A stretch of 64,000 nt of DNA from Sisyra terminalis. Its lineage: Eukaryota > Arthropoda > Insecta > Neuroptera > Sisyridae. Under the pieces are notes generated by a model, which made no database searches, was not told the origin of the DNA, and saw only the letters and a list, made by a program, of their open reading frames with translations. A program made the translations under genes and the position numbers. The stretch is taken from positions 50,109,080 through 50,173,079 of the forward strand of contig OY292276.1 in the NCBI GenBank assembly GCA_958496175.1. Reading direction: 5' to 3'. Within the stretch, counting starts at the first letter, position 1; the number at the start of each line of letters is the position of its first letter. This document shows, piece after piece, positions 46,553-57,511 of the stretch.

Positions 46553-47703
46553 TCTTTATATTTATAATTCTTCTGTACGTGTGTACAAGGCAGAACTCCT
46601 CCTAAACCGCTGAACCTATTCTGCTGAAATTTTCTGTATGAATTTGAGAGGAATCCTGGATGGTTTAGATTCGCAATTGGACCATATAAGTGATGTTTTT
46701 TTGGAATACAAATATTTTTATACCCTAACAAACGGTAGCATAATTGGAGTCATTATTAGTACAATAGTTCTTGTCTTTGCTTTGTATATAAAAGAGCATG
46801 GGTTCGTGTCTCATTGTATTCTTTTTTTGCTGCAAAAAATTACCGAAAATAATTATAATAATACCGCTAATAGTAAAAGTATAAAAGTTTTATTGTTGAC
46901 GTTATAAATTATAATTGTTTGTTCCAACTGCTGATGAAATTTGAGACGTGTATTCCTTATACGATTATTATCTGATAAGGAAGGATTTTTGAAAATTCCT
47001 CCCCTCAATTAGTAAAAAAGGGTGACAAAGTTTGTATGGGATATCATGTGGTTTAACAATCGAAGTTTCATATTTTCTAATCAACGTGCCGATAAAAACG
47101 AAATTATTTTCGGTATTAATACCAAAAAAGCGATTCTTAGTCTTTATGTATGTGTTTGATAAAAAATCAAAAACCCAAATTTATTTTTCATCAATCAAGT
47201 TTTTTGAACTAATGATTGTAGACCTAGAACAGTTATGCCTTCTGCTGGAGTAATTAGGGAGCAATTTTTGTTACAAATTTTAATTAAAAAATAAAATATT
47301 TTATGTTATCATTTCCGGTATTTAAAACAACTTAAAAACAAATTTATGCACTCACAATAGGTATCCTAATGGCTATATGTAATATTCGAATTGCGACAAT
47401 GGTAGGGTTGCCACAAGGTCTGTAAATTACACAGGTTGCTCCATTAGAAAAAAAATAATGACGTCATACGAAGAGTTTTGAAATTGAATCAGTCTGAAGA
47501 TATGTACGAATTTCTTCTGGATACGTCACGTAGCCACCATGAGGCCACCTGTGTATTTTATAAACCTTGGGGTTGCCATACGTCCCGGTACAAGATTCAT
47601 TTCTCCTGGTTGGTTTAAAATTTATGAATGAATATATTTTTTTAAATTTGAAAATCGAAAATAACGAAATGTTCCCGAGCGAAGGTGGGTATGGCTAAGC
47701 TAG
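46553..47703 (+). mobile_element. Helitron-like repeat, copy 2 (1.15 kb)
   Basis: Begins A|TCTTTATATTTATAATTCTT and ends CCCGAGCGAAGGTGGGTATG, GCTAAGCTAG|T, that is, TC at the 5' end, CTAG at the 3' end preceded by a short CCCG/TGGG hairpin, inserted between A and T. These are Helitron hallmarks. The first 130 bp match copy 1. No Rep/helicase frame is present, so it is non-autonomous. Small frames at 46638-46907 and 47032-47253 fall inside the repeat. Confidence 0.65.
46752..46828 (+). repeat. Decayed tRNA-like module in Helitron copy 2
   Basis: ATTAGTACAATAG (decayed A box) and GGGTTCGTGTCTCATTG (B box) with a T7 tail, at the position corresponding to 45888-45960. Confidence 0.5.
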
Positions 47704-47737
47704 TAATCTATATATAAGTCTTAATAATTTTTCCAAC

Positions 47738-47850
47738 TTAACCGTATCTATACGGTATTGACGGTAGTACAGTATCAATCCGATATTGACGGTATTACCG
47801 ATAGATACGATATTGATGATATCACCGTATCTATACGGTAATACCGTTGA
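47738..47850. repeat. CGGTATTGACGGTA palindromic cluster
   Basis: Repeated short words ACGGTATTG, TATCTATACGGTA, GGTATTACCG and GATATTGA in both orientations over about 110 bp, just after the Helitron end. It folds on itself; origin unknown. Confidence 0.6.
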
Positions 47851-48300
47851 TTGGTTGGTTATTATTAACTAAATCATATTTAACGAAACTGCGTAAAAAT
47901 ATTTTCTATACAGTTGATTGATCCTTGGAAAAATAAATGGAAAATTAACGATCTCAAAATGCATCCTGAAATGTTATCCTCAAATTGGTCGTTTTCAAAG
48001 AGTGATGTTTCCTTTTAAGGAATGATTTTCTCTTCGGATTATTAAACAATATTCATACGTAAGTAGATTTGTGGAAAATTTTAAAGGATACTGTTTAAAG
48101 GACAGCTGAAATTAGACTTCAAAGTTCCAAAAAAGACTATTTTCTAGGGCCGAAAAAGGATGTATGGGATGATTTTTTTTCTGCTAGTTAGTTGGTTATT
48201 TTTAACAGAATCATATTTAACGAAACTGTAAAAATATTATCAATTTAATTGATTGATCCTTGGAAAAATCAAATGGAAAAGTTGAAAGTTAACGAATTAG
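47851..48300 (+). repeat. Direct duplication, period about 330 bp
   Basis: TTGGTTATT.TTAAC, AATCATATTTAACGAAACTG, TGATTGATCCTTGGAAAAAT and AAATGGAAAA recur at about 47858-47945 and 48190-48280. Confidence 0.75.
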
Positions 48301-50046
48301 GTCGAAATTAGTCGGTTTCATGGGATGTCTAATACGTCATCGGTTGAAAAATATAAAGTGAATAGTGAAGATTTGATGCATCGATCAATTTTTAGTTAAA
48401 TAAATGTTTCATTTTATATTTACAAAAATAAATGCCAAATATTTCCATTCAATTCCCCTATATTAATTCTAAGATCGAAGAAAATGATTTATGAGTAGCA
48501 TTAATATCAAACAATGGTTATAATTTATCTAGTGGTAACAATTTAGTGATAATATCCTTGTTAAAATTCATAATAATTTAAGTTTTTTCCCGTATATTGA
48601 AAAACTTTGTCCAACTAAAACTTAATAATATTTCATTTATAATTTAGGAAAATTAACATTACGTTTAGTTAAAGCATGTTGCAATAGCATGAAAAACTGC
48701 AACCAACTTAAAGTCATTATAAACATAGCAGTACTTTTCTTGAAGAAAAATGACAAAAACATTTTAATTACTTGATATATTTGCTTTAAGATTCTACATG
48801 TTTATCAACAAAGATCTAAATAATTATAATTCTGACAAATTTATAAAGGTTTGTGCATTATTTCATACTTTATCAAACGGGTTTTTATCTAAAACAAAGT
48901 TTAATGTTGTAAATTGCACGTCTTATAAATACTGAAGATTAAATGGGTTTTGAAGAAAAGCACCTTTCAATGTTATTCTCGATTTTATAGATTCAAAAAA
49001 ACACTATAATATCCTACCTCGAATGGATTTAATAGAAATCTGGGTCTTTAATTTTCCGTAGAGTGGAGTATAGTACCAAATTTAAGCAATGGGCTTTTTA
49101 AGCTCAAGCACATAATTTTTTTCTACTCTCTCATTCAAAAGCTTTTAAAAATGTTTCAGTATTATATTTTTTTAGTAATTTTTAATAAAAGTATGAATTT
49201 TTACATTATATTTGTTTATAAATCTAGACTAAGGTAAATCCAGCACCACACAACCATTATATTACTATCACAAAAAATTTTCAACCACCAACTGAAATAA
49301 CTTAAGTTCAATTTGACACTTGATAATATTTTTCAAACCATTCACTGATTTATCATTAAAAGAATTTCTATACTCTCTATTGGATTTTCTATATTTGTAA
49401 TTACTATTTACTTCAAATAAAAATACCATTTTCTTGGTAGAAAGAAAGAGTAACAAGCATTTTCCTATTAAAATAAAATTGAAAATATCTCTGACATACT
49501 TTTAAACTAATAATATATGCAAATCTGAATTTTTTGTAAAAATCAATAAAGGTGCAAATGAATTCTTTATTTTCACTTAAATTGCTGAGCAATTTCCATT
49601 TTAGTAAACATTTTCTATGATGATCCCTGTAAATTTTGCCTATAAAGATCGGATTTATAGTTTTTGTTCGTCCTTAATATGGTATAGCTGCATTAATTAA
49701 GTCTCTCATTACTTAAATTCTACAATTAGTGATATAATTCTCTATACAAACATTTTGAGTATTATGTATCTAAAGGGTCTGAAAAGTAATGCCGTTTTTT
49801 TAACATAAAATCAAAACCCAAAATATTGACCAAATTTTTATTGTAAATCAATAATGGATATCATCGTCAATATCACTAACCATATAATATCTTTTGTTCA
49901 GATATACCTATCAAGGCAGGCTATTGAAAATTAATTTCTACGTGAAATATCATTATATCACATTTGATTTTTTAACGACTAAAAAGAAGTAGCGAATGAT
50001 ATAAATAAAAATCCGATGGTACAAATTCAGAAGATCATGTGAAATA
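48301..50046. other. No recognisable feature (1.7 kb)
   Basis: AT-rich. The minus frame 49456-49268 is low-complexity and unsupported. Confidence 0.5.
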
Positions 50047-50430
50047 AATGCTAATTTAATCAAATAAGATTTTTTCGCTGACTTTGAACAGTTATATTGT
50101 GTATACAATATATAAAATATATTGCAGTCCAATTTATTAACATAAATTTGAACAGAAGTTCAAACAAAAATATTCGTGACGTATTACCCAGATACGTATT
50201 TCGATTGCCAAGCAATCTTCATCAGTGGTCATCAAGTAGTTTGTAGTCATCACAAAGCAGTTACGGAGTGATCCAAACTACTTGATGACCACTGATGAAA
50301 ATTGCTTGGCAATCGAAATACATATCTGGGCAATACGTCACGAATATTTTTGTTTGACCTTCTGCTCAAATTTATGTTAATAAATTGGACTGCAATATAT
50401 TTTATATATTGTATACACAAATGGTAATTT
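50047..50430 (-). mobile_element. Palindromic Penelope-like element, inverse orientation, with target duplication
   Basis: Element 50058-50419. It is the 46028 family with the tail (AACTGTTCAAAGTCAGCGAA complement, 50058-50095) on the left, so orientation is minus. Flanks AATGCTAATTT (50047-50057) and AATGGTAATTT (50420-50430) match at 10 of 11. The left-arm core (minus strand, 50225-50192) is intact: CTGATGA, stem II, GAAA, ATACGTAT. The right-arm core (plus, 50292-50325) has ATACATAT and one lost stem II pair. The outer arms are shorter than in the 46028 copy. Confidence 0.85.
50192..50225 (-). ncRNA. Hammerhead-ribozyme-like core
   Basis: Read on the minus strand: CTGATGA, A, GATTGC/GCAATC stem II, GAAA, ATACGTAT, C. 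This lies on the element's own sense strand as defined by the tail. Confidence 0.5.
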
Positions 50431-52361
50431 GTTTTTTTACGTGGTAAACAACTTCTGCCTATGTAAGGTACTAGAAGAAAAGTGTAGAGATTTTTTAAAT
50501 ATCAGAGATAGAATGTAAAATTGTCTACAAAAGAATTTAAGCCTTTAAGATTATGGGTTTGATCTTAAACATATTTTGACAATTTAATCCCTTATAATCT
50601 AATCAAAACTTCATCAAAATGCGCTTATGCACCTCATGAAGTGTCCAATGAAATAGCTGGTAAACATTATACTACCGATTGCTTATTGCAAACAAAAAAA
50701 ACAAAGATTTCGGATGTGTTATAATGTACAGATTTTTAATTAGTAATTAAGATAGATTAAGTAATTTATGAAAATTATTCTTCAAATTTCCAAACTTCAT
50801 TGATTTACATTGAGGCCTTTCAATTGTTGCATCAGATTTTCAAGTTTTTTGGAAACAATAGTGATAAAAAATTAAAACAATTTCTCAATCTCATGCCATA
50901 CTCAGTACATGCAGCTCACTAAATTTGGTAAGAGATGATTGTTAAACTTATTTAAGACACATATTAATTAAATATCATTAATTAACTGTACATAATATTA
51001 ATAAAGAAAGTGATTAAAAAATTCTTCAATGGTGCAGTCCTGCAGTAATTGCTTCTATTATTACAAATTTCAAAATTTTCTTTTGGAAAATTACAAAAGT
51101 TTCCCAAAAACAAATTGCACTTGTTAACAATTTTAATTGCTTTTAAATTTAAATATGTGGCAGTGTTATATTATAAGATACGCTTTGTGCTAATATGAAA
51201 AATTAGCAAAAATTGTCGCGTGTTTAGTTTGAATTTTAAGTAAATTGATTTTATTATGTTTGATGAATTGTGATTATTTGCAAATAAGGTCGAAATTGTG
51301 GAGTTGGACGTATAAAATATATAAGCGTTTTAGTGACACAATAACCAGCATGGCCGTGCGAACTTATTCATGTCATGTTTATCGTAATTATGGAAGTATT
51401 TACATATTTAGAGTAACTTAAACACCGGAGGTAACTAACAGTATATCGGAGGCGTGCAAGAATTTAAAAATGTGAATGATATTGGATTAGGTGTCTTTTC
51501 CGTTGATAAACTTTTAAATATTTTAAACTTATTAAATGGAACTATAAACTGTTTGTGGGTTTATAATTTTTAAGACTTAAGTATAACTGCAATGTTACAT
51601 TGAACCTAGGCACTTTTCTTTTGAGTTTCAACACTAATTCTTTTACTTAAACAAAAATAATTTTTGATTCATTTTGATTTCATAAGTAGTAATACATGCA
51701 ATTTTTGGCATTGAATCCTTACTTTGCTGATCAATCCGTTTCAAAAGTTTTATTGGGTGTCCAACTTATATACAATTTTCATATATTAGGTGTTCCGGAA
51801 AGTAATTTCGTTTTTAAACCTATTAGTCATTCAATTACCATTTATCTGCTTGTAAGTTATTTCAAAGTGGTACTAAAGATATTTTATGATTAGAGTAACT
51901 TATTGACTTAAAAAAGTTACAAAATATAGTAAGACCAAAAACCCAAGGGAATATAAATTCAGTAATTCATGCTCTTTGCTGTTCACAGGGTAACAAGGCA
52001 AAGTAGTTACTTAAAACCATTTCCAATGTTTATTGCATTAGATGCAATTAATACATAATGCATTACATGTTTGTACGAGGGTGTTTTTTTAAATATAAAT
52101 TCGATAATTTTCAGTTTTCCAACTAGTACCACCGAAGAATGATTAAAGCTTTCAGCAATTAGATGTTAAGGGAGAAAATGGCACCAAATCCATGTGAGAC
52201 AATTGAAGAGCTATCAAATATTCCTAATCAATCTTTATCAACCAAAAAAGTATCCAAAAGTTTCCAAGAATTGTCAATAAAGAAAACCTTATTCTGCAAC
52301 ATGAAAATGCAAAATTACTCTACATAAGAATATTCCCCTTCATAAAAAATAACTATTACCT
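50431..52361. other. No recognisable feature (1.9 kb)
   Basis: AT-rich. The 65-codon frame at 51696-51893 has no recognised motif. Confidence 0.5.
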
Positions 52362-52398
52362 TGGACTTAAGCCACTTTCAAAATAAATAACTCATATA
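52362..52398. mobile_element. MITE family A end fragment
   Basis: TGGACTTAAGCCACTTTCAA then AATAAATAACTCATATA, which equals the right terminal repeat of MITE A. The rest of the element is missing. Confidence 0.65.
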
Positions 52399-52659
52399 AT
52401 ACAACTTATAAATATATGTTGTGAACGTAAAAATGTTACAAAATATTTCCTATTAATACCCGGCTGTGGCAAGATTTCGGCTAAATGCGCAAAAATAACT
52501 ATGGCTTTATGAGTTATCTGTAGTATACAGTTTAGTTTATTTTAATAATCAGTTAATGAATTTTTTTTCCCAAAATTTAATCATTAATAATTAAACTAAT
52601 ATATTAGCAGGTACCTTTTAATTCGCAACTTGGCCCAACCATATTGCCCCCTTTATAAT

Positions 52660-54090
52660 CTTACTAACTGATCCCCGCGCTTCGTCTGCGTAACGTAGGT
52701 GTAGATTATATTTTCTTTTTAAATTTGCTATTTGAAGTGGTATATGAAAATTATTATTTTTCAATTTCGCACATTTTGACGTTGTACATACAAAATTGTT
52801 GGAAATAGATAGAAAGCGTGGAAGGAAATTCGAAAATTTTACTTAATTTTCAATAACAATAATTGATTGTCAAATTTTTCTAAATACCGAAGAAAAGTTG
52901 GTTTGGAAGATTTTATTTTTTGATTGATAATGAAATATATGACAAAAAATTGTTCCCTTAATGTTAAATAATTGCTCCAGGTCACAACCATTGGTTCATA
53001 AAAATTCGATTTTAAAAAAGTTTGATTGTTGAAAAACAAACAAAAATTAAAAACTGCCTCTGGTATTTGGTATAAGTACCAACTACCAAAACTTTCATAC
53101 TAATTAAGTGAACTTACGTTATTTAAAATGCTGTAGTTAAAATGATAACAAAAATAGAAACTTAAATTATTAATTAATTGTTTATTTATTAATTACACTT
53201 ATTAAATTCAAAATTTCGATTGTTGGTTAACTACATTTTCCCATACAAACTTAGGCACCCCTTTTACTCTTTTAGGGTAGGAATTTTCAAAAAAAAAATC
53301 TTATCAGATGTCTACTTCTTAAAAGGAATACATCGAATATTAAAATTTCATCAGTCGGAGGGGATATATAAATATAGGATTTTATGTATGCATATTTTTA
53401 AAAAAGGATTTACTTTAACTTTTATTACTATTATTATTATTATTACTACTAATACTTTTACTTTTTTCGTTAATATTTCCTTATTGAGCAACTCTAAGGG
53501 TCTAGTTACAACAATTTTGTAAAAAAAATAAATAAAAAAAAAGTTTACTGTAAGATTCAAACCCACGTCTTTATAATTAGGAGCATCAGAATGTTAGACA
53601 CGTAAGCCATTACGCTATTAACATCAACTATTTGTTTTATATATACATATAAAGGTTTATATTTCAAAGAGGCAATTTTTTAAAATTTAAATTGAATTTA
53701 CTGTGCTTTTTATAAGTTCAACTAAAAATATTTTTACAGATTATTTTTTAACTTTAAATTACCTTTCTAATGATATATAACTCACCTGTCTAGTGTAAAA
53801 ATTTTTGTTTTCATCCCTAGGAAATACCTTCTCTTATTATTGTTTTGGAATGATAAGTAGCCTAACATGTGTGGGAAATAATGTTGTATCTTAATACCAA
53901 ATTTTATTAAATTCGGTTGTTCCGTTCTTTAGTTAAATCGGGACACACAAACAGACAGACAGACAAAAATTATAAAATGTTAAATTTGGAATAAGAGCCT
54001 CTTAAAACAAATATTTACCCTAAAATTGGGTTCAAAATCGAAATGTACAGACAGACGTAAGAATTTTATATATTAGTATAGATATGATAA
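52660..54090 (+). mobile_element. Decayed LINE-3'-region-like repeat
   Basis: Landmarks: CCCCGCGCTTCGTCTGCGTA (52673); AACTTAGGCACCCCTTTTAC with TTTTAGGGTAGGAATTTTC (53248-53287); CTTATCAGATGTCTACTTCT (53300); GGTTGTTCCGTTCTTTAGTT (53914); ACAGACAGACAGACA (53950); and a TTTATATATTAGTATAGAT end (54067). This order of motifs is common in insect retroelement 3' regions, from memory, without a database check. No reverse transcriptase frame is left. Confidence 0.4.
53555..53635 (-). repeat. tRNA-like module (minus strand)
   Basis: On the minus strand: TTAATAGCGTAATGGCTTAC (A box), GGGTTTGAATCTTAC (B box), followed by T-rich DNA. It resembles the modules in the Helitron-like copies but is inserted in a different repeat. 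A and B boxes are about 45 nt apart, as in tRNA genes, but no clean cloverleaf forms. Confidence 0.5.
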
Positions 54091-57000
54091 TTTGCTTTTT
54101 AGTGTATATTCGATAAACGTAGCACTCTTGCAGCGGGATCTTAGACTATAAGTAGGTACTACATTAAAATGCTGCACTACTGGCTATTATATTTAGTTTA
54201 AATTCTCACATACTTTTGGAACAAGTTCTGTGATTTTTCAATTACAAATTAGTACCGATTTGTAGAAGAATTGTTGGTTTTAGTTATGATTTTACGATTA
54301 AAAACTTTGTTACCAAAAATTTTTTTAAAAAAAATGAAATTAATCAAGAACAAATTAAGGGAATTAGACACTGAAATAATAAGTGTTCTCTATTATGTTG
54401 GTGTTTTCTTTCTAACAAGAATGCTCATGTAACCATCAACTTAAATTACTAACTGCATGTTACTTAATGATTTTTCATCATTAATTTAACAGTGTAGCTA
54501 TACTTCAAATTGAAAATTTATTGATATTTAAATAAAGACCAGCAAACAGTGTTTAGATCAAAAATTAAAATAAAAATCCGAAATTATTCTTTGAAGATTT
54601 CAAACAAAAACTATAAATTCATGCAAAAACCCACTCGTCTTTTCGGACTTCCGGTCATCCAACGCGTCATGTTCCACAAACAACGACACTGATGACATCC
54701 TTTTCCGTTATCAAACGGAATAAAAAAGTAGAAAAATTCAATTTAAATTGTTTCGAGACAAAAAAAAAAACAAATTATAATTTTACAACGTACAAATAAT
54801 ACTTCCTCACACAAAAACTTCTCATTGATTTTTTAACCTTCAGCTAACTAAATTACTATATTCGGCATTCCACTGCCGAGAAAAAAATTATATCAATATT
54901 AAATTAGCAAATATTAATAAAATGAAACAGCTGTTAAAACTAATTGAAACATAATACAGTCTAATATATTTTTTAATTTATTTGTTGGTAATACAATGGA
55001 AATTGTGTTGATTGTAACTTTGAAAAATTTCTTTTGTATATGAACACGTTTTACCCCAGAAAATTCTATTCTTTTGATTCGGTATTATAGTAAACTAATT
55101 GATCAGTTTTTGATTAATTTTTTTTTTTTACAATATGTGAACTGCAATTTATAATTTTTTACATTTATTGGCCACAACTCTATTCTTTGATATTGACGAA
55201 AACCATGCATGGATCTAGTACAATAAAGTGTGAATTTAGTCCATTGATTTTTAAAGACAACCAAAATAAATTTTTAACATTTTTTATAATTACTTGTACA
55301 CATATGACGCAAATTATTTTCTTTGTTAATTACTTTTTGTGTGGTTGAATCAAATGAAATTCTACTGTCTCATTTACTAATCAATGTTGAGGAATAAATT
55401 AAAGATCGTTTTTTATCAGATTATTGGGAAGATCTAATTAAAGATGTTGCCAATATTTCAATTGAATTGTTCCAAACATTACACAGTTGTTTTTTGATTT
55501 TGAAACGTAACCTTCGAGCACATACGTTTATTAGGTATCTATTATTATTTTAGATTAACTAAAGTAAGTGGTATTCAGAATCTCAAACGTTTTGTTACCT
55601 ACTTAAATATTAAGCTCTCGAAACTAATACAATCTTAATTAGAAAATCAACCTACAAAATAATTAATTTCAATAGAAAAAATTAGCAAAATTATTCAAGT
55701 TCATTCAAGGAATGCAATTTATTTCATTGTTCTAAGTTCGTAAAGTTTTGGATTTTTATCAGTTGGCCTATCTTTTGTTCTAGAAAGGATTTAGAAATGA
55801 GGATTTTTTATTTTAGTCTACATTAGTTCTTATCCTGCCATACTAGATGGAAAATGATTTTGAATGCCAAAATTTGAAGACCTAGAATTATTCAGTATCT
55901 TCGAGTCCTCCTTTCTTTGCCTTTCTCAAAAGAATGGTCATCAAAAAGAACGACTTATTTTCGTAAAATGTATACGAATATTAGGCATAGAAATAGTTAT
56001 AACAAGAAAACTTATCTCTCTTCAAGTTGGAGAATTTTTTTTCCCAGAAATGTCGATTTTATCTCAATAATGCTCCTGAAAAGGCATCAAAATCGTGAAT
56101 AAATACATTAAATGGTTAATTATTGGGCGATATTTATGTTATTGGTAGATTAATATACCTAAATTTGAAATAGGCAGCCTCAATTTTCATCCTTTTCTTA
56201 AAAAATAATTCCACCTAATAGCATAGCTTTTTGGTTCTGAAACCATCGGCAAATACTCCACAATCTTACAACAAACAATACTAATTCTTAATAAAATTTT
56301 AATCTTCTAATAAATCGAATATTCATTAAGTGATTTTTGATATAACTGATTTTTGTATAGTATTTTGGTTGGTAGACATTTTTTAATTATTGATAACTAT
56401 AACTTTTCTCAAAGAAACAATTCCTTTTCACTAATAACACAAGTGTGATCGTCTTCGATAATTCTGCCAAATTCTTTTGAATGTGAATAGGTTTGGGGGT
56501 AAAAAATTTAAAGAAAAGTTACTATAAAATTGGCTAAATTCAAATTGGTTAGTTTTATTTTCTTGAAAACAGTAGTGGAAATAATTTAAAAAATTTCTAG
56601 TTCATACCGAAAAAACAGTATACAAACTTATGAATACCGGTATTATAAAATTGTACAAATGGCTCAAAACATCGGTATTTGGTATGCCGGTATGTATTCC
56701 CTAGTTACAGCCTCTAGTTATAAAATTACAACCAGGGATGACCTTTGGTATTTTCCAAATTGTCACCTATTCACCCTTATTTTCAAAACCGTTTTTCACC
56801 TAGGTAACATATTGCCAGTATATTGATTATTCTCTATTTTTATTTTGGGGTTATTTTCCCAATATTCAGATTTTTTTTTAAATATATTCAGGGGAATGTT
56901 CAAAGAAAGGTAAATTAAAGTTTAAAGAATTTCCATACATATTCAATGATATTTGGGCTGGGAATTACTTGACCATGGAAAATGGAATATTACAGGGAAG

Positions 57001-57335
57001 TAATTAATTTTTTGTGGTATAGAAGAAAGTCAGGGTGCACCGTCGTATATAAAAATGCCAAATATTCGTCAATTTCTTACTATAAAAATGAAGGATTAAA
57101 AGATATATTGCAACCCTATTAACCTTGATTATTTTGCATTGTTGCAGCAAAAAAAAATCAGGGTTTCTCAGGAAATTTTAGAGGGTATAATTTTTAGACC
57201 AGGAATTATATTTTATCGTAATAACGAAAGAGTGGTCGAAAAATTAAATTTACCACATGGATTTAATCGATGACCCTTAATATGAAAGTGTCAGGTTTCA
57301 ATGTAACAAAAATTAGACATATTAAAATAAAATAA
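54091..57335. other. No recognisable feature (3.2 kb)
   Basis: AT-rich. Frames at 55864-56102 overlap one another in different frames and are unsupported. ATACCGGTATTAT and GTATGCCGGTATG words occur at 56633-56695. Confidence 0.45.
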
Positions 57336-57511
57336 GCCTATTGATGGCCGAGTGGTCAAGGTGGTCACTTCAGAACTAGCAAGTATTGGGTTCGATCTTC
57401 ATATCGAGAAAATTTTCGATATTTCTTGATTACGAATTTTATTAACCCTAGAGTCGCCAAAAACTTTAGTAGTTATAAAGCTACGGTACATAGTAATTTA
57501 AAAAAAAAAAG
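57336..57511 (+). mobile_element. tRNA-derived SINE, copy S6
   Basis: A box GATGGCCGAGTGGTCAAGGT, B box GGGTTCGATCTTC, then CGAGAAAATTTTCGATATTT, AACCCTAGAGTCGCCAAAA and AGTAGTTATAAAGC, ending in A11. It is complete and close to the family consensus. Confidence 0.9.
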
